Positions 59,770 through 64,000 of a DNA stretch of 64,000 bases are shown here, in pieces. How positions within the stretch are numbered: the stretch's first letter is position 1; the number at the start of each line of letters is the position of its first letter. The translations under genes were made by a program, and so were the position numbers. The notes beneath the pieces are model-generated. The model did no database searches. It saw only the letters and a list, made by a program, of their open reading frames with translations, and was not told the origin of the DNA. The DNA comes from Akkermansiaceae bacterium (GTDB taxonomy: Bacteria > Verrucomicrobiota > Verrucomicrobiia > Verrucomicrobiales > Akkermansiaceae), in the NCBI GenBank assembly GCA_030725745.1, contig JANRFH010000019.1, positions 5,779 to 69,778 on the forward strand, given 5' to 3'.

Positions 59770-59803
59770 GCCGCTTTGCCTGCCATATAGGGGCAAAAGC
59801 GGC
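59770..59803. terminator. Stem-loop between convergent genes (possible terminator)
   Basis: GCCGCTTTGCC (59770-59780) pairs with GGCAAAAGCGGC (59792-59803) with one bulge and an 11-base loop. It lies between convergent 3' ends (59726 plus strand, 59823 minus strand) but has no clear T-run on either side, so it may only be a 3' stem. Confidence 0.45.
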
Positions 59804-59822
59804 AGGTTGTGGTCGCAGGATT

Positions 59823-60254
59823 CTACTTCTTCAGTTCATCCCTCCATTCAGGTCTCGGGTTGGCGCCGATGGGAAGGGGGATTTGTGGTGGCTGCGGATG
59901 TGGGTTCGGTTTGTCGTCCGGGTTACGGAGTTTCGAGAGAACTACCATGTTGAGAAAGTGCATGCCGCCAAGTACGAGGAGGACGGTGCCGATCTTCGTG
60001 CTGAGCGCCTCGAAGATGCCGGTGCTGCCTTGCACGAGGTTATCGAGTTTTAGGTAAAGGGTGACGAAGCCGAGATTGACGAGATAGAAGCCGACCACGA
60101 GCAGGTGATTGACGCTGTCTGCGAGTTCTTCGTTATCCTTGAAACAACTGACCAAGAAGATCCGGCCGTTTTTGTGGAGAGTGCGCGCTACCCAGATGGT
60201 GATCGGGACGGCGATGGCGAGGTAGATGGCGTAGGTGATGACTGTGTCGTTCAT
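59823..60254 (-). CDS. Three-helix membrane protein, function unknown
   Basis: From ATG 60254, preceded by AAGGAAAA, the product has 143 residues: helices at about 7-25, 50-68 and 86-105, then a Pro-rich tail (PNPHPQPPQIPLPIGANPRP). The frame is open further upstream, but that leader matches the dispersed repeat at 60373-60408 and is not convincing. No family recognised. Confidence 0.7.
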   Translation of the reverse strand: MNDTVITYAIYLAIAVPITIWVARTLHKNGRIFLVSCFKDNEELADSVNHLLVVGFYLVNLGFVTLYLKLDNLVQGSTGIFEALSTKIGTVLLVLGGMHFLNMVVLSKLRNPDDKPNPHPQPPQIPLPIGANPRPEWRDELKK

Positions 60255-60372
60255 AGTTGTTTTTCCTTTCGAAGAAGAAGATACTTTCAGAAAGTATTGA
60301 AAACAAGGAAAATCGGTGAGGTGAGTGGGAACTGTGGTTTTGGGGAGGAGGTTAAGGGAGAAGCGAGGTCTT

Positions 60373-60645
60373 TGAGCCCTGGAGGGGCATCCCGAACGTA
60401 GCTCCGGGTGCAGCACAGCGGAACCCGGAGAAAAATATCCAATAGAAAATAGCGGTGAGCAGGAATCTCCGCTCCTAACGCACACTGTCGATGCCGCAAT
60501 CCTGCCATGTCGTTATCGGGCAGCGGCGGAATGCAATCGGTGGCAATGTCTATCCCTTGCCCGCTGTATTCTTTGGCGAATAAATCCGGGGGTTCCGTTT
60601 TACTTCACGCCCCGGCTACGTTCGGGTTGTCCCTGCCGGGACTCA
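60373..60645. repeat. MITE-like element with ~35-base imperfect inverted ends (CTACGTTCGGG family)
   Basis: The left end (60373-60408), read on the minus strand, gives CCCGGAGCTACGTTCGGG then ATGCCCCTCCAGGGCTCA. The right end (60611-60645, plus strand) gives CCCGGCTACGTTCGGG then TTGTCCCTGCCGGGACTCA. The arms match in most positions, including the core CTACGTTCGGG. A perfect CTCCGGGT/ACCCGGAG stem (60402-60409, 60423-60430) lies at the inner edge of the left arm. There is no coding capacity. Confidence 0.7.
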
Positions 60646-60809
60646 GGAAGTGAAGATGATTTGAGCTTCTCCCTGGCTTGATCGGCATTGGGGGGGGCGT
60701 GAGCGGCGGATGAGTTCGATTCTTTGTAAGAAGGCTCTGACTGAAAGCTCAACGAAGCGTGGTTCGCTGAGCAGGTCGTGATTTCGGATACCCAAGGGGC
60801 ACACCGATT

Positions 60810-60825
60810 GCGATTTCGAAATCGC
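60810..60825. repeat. Perfect 16-base palindrome next to the hisF stop
   Basis: GCGATTTCGAAATCGC (60810-60825), fully self-complementary, six bases beyond the hisF stop codon. It could fold as a 3' hairpin but no T-run follows on the minus strand. It also resembles a dispersed repeat core; no second copy was found in the window. Confidence 0.6.
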
Positions 60826-60830
60826 GGCTC

Positions 60831-61601
60831 CTATCGCTTGAAGCTGGGGCGGACGGGGACGCCGTGTTTGGCGAAGTGGTCTTTGGCTTCTCCGACGGTG
60901 TGCATGCCGAAGTGGAAGATGGAGGCGGCGAGGACGGCGTCGGCTTTGCCCTTTTCCAATACCTCAACCATGTGATCGAGGTTCCCTGCTCCGCCGGAGG
61001 CGATGACGGGGATGCCGATGGCGGAGGAAATGGCGGCGGTGAGTTCGCAATCGTAACCGGCTTGAGTGCCGTCTGAGTCCATGGAGGTGAGGAGGATTTC
61101 GCCTGCGCCGCGGCGCCAGACTTCTTTTGCCCACTCGACGGCATCGAGATTTACGGGGGTGCGGCCGCCGTGGGTGTAGACGCCCCATTTTCCTGGAGCT
61201 TCACGTTTCGCATCGATGGCGACGACAATGCACTGGCTGCCAAAGGCTTTGGCTCCTTCATCGACGAGGCCGGGATTGGTGACGGCGGAGGTGTTGATGC
61301 CGACCTTGTCTGCGCCGGCTTGGAGCATGGTGTGCATGTTGTCCACGGAGCGGATGCCGCCGCCGACGGTGAGAGGGATGAAGCATTTTTCCGCAGTGCG
61401 GCGGACAACGTCGACCATGGTGTCGCGGGCGTCGGAGGAGGCGGTGATGTCGAGGAAAACGAGTTCGTCGGCTTCCTGCTCGTTGTAGGCGATGGCACAT
61501 TCGACGGGGTCTCCGGCGTCGATAAGATCGACGAAGTTGACGCCTTTGACGACGCGGCCGTTGGTGACGTCGAGGCAGGGGATGATTCGTTTGGCGAGCA
61601 C
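60831..61601 (-). CDS. hisF: Imidazole glycerol phosphate synthase cyclase subunit
   Basis: The 256-residue TIM-barrel makes imidazole glycerol phosphate and AICAR in histidine synthesis with ammonia supplied by HisH. The catalytic Asp residues are Asp11 ([15 protein letters not shown]) and Asp130 ([11 protein letters not shown]); phosphate loops VGGGIRSVD and [10 protein letters not shown] are also seen. Start is GTG at 61601. No other his gene is nearby. A TTTAAAC-family repeat ends 5 bases before the start. Confidence 0.96.
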   Translation of the reverse strand: MLAKRIIPCLDVTNGRVVKGVNFVDLIDAGDPVECAIAYNEQEADELVFLDITASSDARDTMVDVVRRTAEKCFIPLTVGGGIRSVDNMHTMLQAGADKVGINTSAVTNPGLVDEGAKAFGSQCIVVAIDAKREAPGKWGVYTHGGRTPVNLDAVEWAKEVWRRGAGEILLTSMDSDGTQAGYDCELTAAISSAIGIPVIASGGAGNLDHMVEVLEKGKADAVLAASIFHFGMHTVGEAKDHFAKHGVPVRPSFKR

Positions 61602-61606
61602 GCTGA

Positions 61607-61640
61607 AACTTCAAATTTTAAACTTTAAACTTCAATGAAG
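61607..61640. repeat. TTTAAA/CTTCAATGAAG-type repeat upstream of hisF
   Basis: On the minus strand: CTTCATTGAAGTTTAAAG then TTTAAAATTTGAAGTT, five bases before the GTG. The first 25 bases are identical to the copy at 27321-27354 apart from the 3' few bases. Confidence 0.65.
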
Positions 61641-61685
61641 AAAGGGAGGGGCGGGATGAAAGATGAAGGCGGGGCGCTAGGAGGC

Positions 61686-61705
61686 GGACTAAAGATCCGC
61701 GGTCC
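61686..61705. repeat. Half-copy of the GGACTGAAGATCCGCG repeat
   Basis: GGACTAAAGATCCGCGGTCC (61686-61705) followed by ATT; it matches the right arm at 38555-38572 in most positions (GGACTGAGGATCTGCGTTCC ATT). Only one arm is present here. Confidence 0.5.
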
Positions 61706-61716
61706 ATTACCCAACG

Positions 61717-61751
61717 AAAAAACGGCGACCCGAGGTGGGACGCCGTTTTTT
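61717..61751 (-). terminator. Rho-independent terminator of rpmE
   Basis: AAAAAACGGCG (61717-61727) and CGCCGTTTTTT (61741-61751) form a perfect 11-base stem with a 13-base loop and a U-run on either strand, 33 bases beyond the rpmE stop. Confidence 0.85.
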
Positions 61752-61783
61752 GAGAGGAACGGAAAGTTGTTTCCGTTCGGGGC

Positions 61784-62062
61784 TTAGCCTTCGGTGTTTG
61801 CCTTTGGCTTGCCTACGCGGCGGACTGCGCCGAAACGCTTTTGGAACTTGTCGATGCGTCCTTCGGTATCGACGAACTGTGCAAGCCCGGTGAAGAAGGG
61901 GTGGGAATCGGAAGTGATGCCGGAGGAGATCACGGAGTATTCAACACCATCGATGGTCTCCTTTTTCTCGGAGGACTTGGTGGATTTCGTGACGAAGCGG
62001 GCACCGGTCGTCATGTCTACGAAGATGACCGGATTGTATTGTGGATGGAGATCCTTTTTCAT
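61784..62062 (-). CDS. rpmE: 50S ribosomal protein L31, type B
   Basis: A 92-residue protein starting MKKDLHPQYNPVIFVDMTTGARFVTKSTKSS, with DGVEYSVISSGITSDSHPFFTG and GRIDKFQKRFG: the zinc-independent (type B) L31 lacking the four-cysteine site. The start at 62062 is set by the conserved MKKDLHP; an upstream ATG at 62134 is ignored. Followed by a strong terminator. Confidence 0.95.
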   Translation of the reverse strand: MKKDLHPQYNPVIFVDMTTGARFVTKSTKSSEKKETIDGVEYSVISSGITSDSHPFFTGLAQFVDTEGRIDKFQKRFGAVRRVGKPKANTEG

Positions 62063-62142
62063 GGGAGTGTTTGTGGTTGCCACACGTGCCAACGCGCGGG
62101 GCGGGGAAAATGCCGGAATTCGCCGGGGTGTCAAGGAAGTTG

Positions 62143-63018
62143 TTATATCGAGGGAGGCTCTTCAGGTGGTGGGGCTTCGGACATTTGGCGGAGACTTTCG
62201 AGGTATTTGTTTTTTGGGGCGGGTTTGGCTGGGCGGAGTGGCTCTTGCATCATGTGGGTGACACGGGTGGTGCTTTCGCTGATGAGTTCTTGGATGAGAT
62301 CGGCTTCGGGGAGGTTTTTCCAGTATCTCTTGGGCATTTCGGTGGTCATGGCTTTGACCTTGAGGCGGGCGGGATTGAAGATGCTGCGGTAGTAGGTGCG
62401 CCAGATGGCTTCGAGGGCGTCGGGGTCTTCTACGGGGTTTTCGGGGATGCCTTCGGAGAAGCGGAGGGTTTTTCCGTCCCAGTGGGCGCAGCCTTTGGGT
62501 GTGAAGATGCTCCAGTCCATGTTGGCGAAGCGTTTGCGGAAAAAGGGCGTAGCGGCCTCGACGATGTGGTGATCTGGCTCGAACCAAGCGGCGTAGCGTT
62601 CGCGGGAGGTTTCCGGGTCTGTATCGACGAGTTTGAACCGGACGAAGGCGTGCATTTTGTGGATTTCGCGGCGGACGCTTTTTGCGAGGAGGTGGGCTTT
62701 GGCGATGTCGGGGTCGCTGGAGATGCTGCAGAGGTGGCGTTCGCGGCCGATGACGATGCGCCAGAGGATGCGGTAGAGTAGTGCCCAACGTTGCTCGATT
62801 TGGTGGCAGGCGACGCTTTTTGCGAGTTGGGGAAATTCCTTGGGGACGGAGAAAGTGGAGTATTCGGCGGTGTCGCTGCGGAGGGTGGAGGTGTGGAAGA
62901 GGTTTTGCGGGTCGGGTTTTTCCCAGATGATTTCTTCCGGGGCGGCGGCGGCTGTGATGAGTTTTTTGGCGGCTTGGCGCCAGGTTTGGAAATTTTTCCC
63001 GGGATCGATGCTTTGCAT
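62143..63018 (-). CDS. TIGR03915-family (DUF4130) DNA-metabolism protein
   Basis: The 291-residue protein shows the DUF4130 core: WRIVIGRERHLCSISSDPDIAKAHLLAKSVRREIHKMHAFVRFKLVD, RYAAWFEPDHHIVEAATPFFRKRFANMDWSIFTPKGCAHWDGKTLRF and IWRTYYRSIFNPARLKVKAMTTEMPKRYWKNLPEADLIQELI. These proteins accompany a radical-SAM partner and are thought to act in DNA repair or modification. Here the partner is encoded immediately upstream with a 2-base gap. The tail is Pro-rich. Confidence 0.9.
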   Translation of the reverse strand: MQSIDPGKNFQTWRQAAKKLITAAAAPEEIIWEKPDPQNLFHTSTLRSDTAEYSTFSVPKEFPQLAKSVACHQIEQRWALLYRILWRIVIGRERHLCSISSDPDIAKAHLLAKSVRREIHKMHAFVRFKLVDTDPETSRERYAAWFEPDHHIVEAATPFFRKRFANMDWSIFTPKGCAHWDGKTLRFSEGIPENPVEDPDALEAIWRTYYRSIFNPARLKVKAMTTEMPKRYWKNLPEADLIQELISESTTRVTHMMQEPLRPAKPAPKNKYLESLRQMSEAPPPEEPPSI

Positions 63019-63020
63019 GG

Positions 63021-64000
63021 TCAGGTGAAGAGTTCGAGTTGCTGGGGCTTTGGGGCGAATTTGGCGCGGAGTCGGTCGGAGTCGAGGAGCAGGGTGGAGG
63101 GGTTGTGGTCGGCGGTGATGAGGAAGGGCATGACTTTTGAGAGGGAGACGCGGAGGCGGGAGAGATCGGCGAGGCGAATTTTGGTATGACGGCGGATCTG
63201 GATGATGCGGGCGACGTTTCGCACGCCGAGGCCGGGGACGCGGAGGAGGGTTTCTTTCGGGGCGGTCTGGAGATTTACCGGGAAGTCGTGGCGGTTGCGG
63301 AGTGCCCAGGCGAGTTTGGGGTCGAGCTCGAGATCGAGGAATGGCTGTTCTGGTGAGAGGATTTCCTGGGTTTTAAATCCGTAGAAGCGCATGAGCCAAT
63401 CGGCCTGGTAGAGGCGGTGCTCGCGGATGAGGGGTGGGGCTTTGAGCGGGAGGATGGAGGATGGCTCGGGGATGGGGCTGAAGGCGGAGTAGTAGACGCG
63501 CTTGAGCTTGTAGGAGTTGTAAAGTTCATCGGAGCCGGCGAGGAAGTCGGCATCTGTGGATTCGTCTGCTCCGACGATGACTTGGGTGCTCTGGCCGGTG
63601 GCGTGGCGGAGTTTGCGGTTGCCGTCTTTTTTCTGAGCACGTGCGTCATCAAGGCGCTGGCGGATGCGACCCATGGCGATTTTGGTGCGCGCCATGTTTT
63701 TCTCGGGGGCGAGGAGGTCGAGGCTCTTTTGGGTGGGGAGCTCCATGTTGATGCTGATGCGGTCGGCATAGCGTGCGGCCTCTTCGATGAGCTCGGGGGA
63801 GGCTTCGGGGATGGTTTTTAAATGGATGTAGCCGCGGAAGTCGTGGGTTTCCCGGAGGGTTTTGGCGACAGCGATGACCTGCTCCATGGTGTAGTCCGCA
63901 TTGCGGATGATGCCGGAGCTGAGGAAGAGGCCTTCGATGTAGTTGCGCTTGTAGAAGTCGAGGGTGAGCTTGACGACTTCGTCGGCGGTGAAGAAGGCGC
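63021..64000 (-). CDS. Putative DNA modification/repair radical-SAM protein, C-terminal part (TIGR03916)
   Basis: The gene runs off the right edge; the visible 325 codons lack the start and the CxxxCxxC cluster motif, which should lie beyond. The sequence upstream of the internal ATG at 63887 continues in frame (AFFTADEVVKLTLDFYKRNYIEGLFLSSGI and onwards). Features seen: GYIHLKTIPEASPELIEEAARYADRISINMELPT, TQVIVGADESTDADFL, and a C-terminal helix-hairpin-helix (RVPGLGVRNVARIIQIRRHTKIRLADLSRLRVSLSKVMPFL). It forms a two-gene unit with the DUF4130 protein. Confidence 0.9.
   Translation of the reverse strand, partial: AFFTADEVVKLTLDFYKRNYIEGLFLSSGIIRNADYTMEQVIAVAKTLRETHDFRGYIHLKTIPEASPELIEEAARYADRISINMELPTQKSLDLLAPEKNMARTKIAMGRIRQRLDDARAQKKDGNRKLRHATGQSTQVIVGADESTDADFLAGSDELYNSYKLKRVYYSAFSPIPEPSSILPLKAPPLIREHRLYQADWLMRFYGFKTQEILSPEQPFLDLELDPKLAWALRNRHDFPVNLQTAPKETLLRVPGLGVRNVARIIQIRRHTKIRLADLSRLRVSLSKVMPFLITADHNPSTLLLDSDRLRAKFAPKPQQLELFT

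Larger units (their letters stand above)
60255..60830. other. Gene-free spacer of about 575 bases
   Basis: No convincing gene. It holds the inverted-repeat element at 60373-60645, a 16-base palindrome at 60810-60825 and low-complexity G-runs around 60690. Nothing else recognised; small frames here overlap the repeat. Confidence 0.6.

Noticed and set aside
60255-60485. Upstream extension of the 59823-60254 gene
   Set aside because: It reads through the inverted-repeat arm, and the ATG at 60254 has a good AAGGAAAA site.
1-64000. tRNA, rRNA, CRISPR or prophage
   Set aside because: No cloverleaf, rRNA core, regularly spaced repeats or phage structural gene was seen on reading both strands by eye; a dedicated search was not possible.

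Overview
The window is a moderately GC-rich chromosomal stretch from a bacterium of the PVC group, most likely a Verrucomicrobiota (Verrucomicrobiales-like) species. The placement is inference from gene content: a PVC-type membrane-bound dehydrogenase/CxxCH cytochrome, a ThuA-domain protein, a giant CotH/lamin-tail secreted protein, an archaeal-type ProS, a DUF3450/TtpC-type TonB operon and small Verrucomicrobia-style conserved proteins. Many genes lack a clear Shine-Dalgarno sequence, and GTG/TTG starts are common. No rRNA, tRNA, CRISPR array, transposase or phage module was recognised.

Layout. 1-500: start of a DUF1844 gene and a metal-site lipoprotein gene broken by one stop codon. 667-5736: accB-accC-thiE-small ORF-zinc metallopeptidase, partly with GTGA overlaps, then two secreted proteins, one with its signal peptide out of frame at an A6 run. 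5744-10075: a flavin-split-barrel protein, glycine decarboxylase gcvP, and an S26 signal-peptidase homologue with Ala where the catalytic Ser is expected. 10087-14281 (minus): aminotransferase, START-like membrane protein, zinc ribbon, DUF4870, Fic enzyme. 14379-20973 (minus): DUF3450-TtpC-ExbB-ExbD-TonB-TPR energy-transduction operon plus an AlbA_2-like protein and a small metallopeptidase-like protein; most junctions of its core part hold short repeats. 21014-26245: 1743-residue CotH protein. 26388-30238: sugar epimerase, VC_2705-type two-subunit symporter, DUF4013 protein. 30422-38493: proS, pseudopilin, hydrolases and a tesA/ybbAP-like divergent cluster. 38588-40882: PVC cytochrome. 40994-50577 (minus): Cu/Ag efflux operon (Cys-rich protein, TolC, CusB, CusA, metal-site lipoprotein, CopA). 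50618-64000: accA, acpP, LysM protein, esterase, ThuA protein, a CoaE-Rho fusion, hisF, rpmE and a DUF4130/radical-SAM DNA-repair pair running off the end.

How the genes work together: accBC, accA and acpP supply fatty-acid synthesis; the TtpC-type TonB system would energise outer-membrane uptake; the Cus/Cop operon removes copper or silver from both periplasm and cytoplasm; several secreted proteins point to carbohydrate-rich particle degradation.

The most notable signals are the in-frame CoaE-Rho fusion, the Ala-for-Ser S26 protein, two genes that look recently damaged (nonsense and frameshift), and several families of dispersed intergenic repeats with inverted arms that in places supply coding sequence, such as the TPR protein's signal peptide and the CusA and ExbB C-termini.
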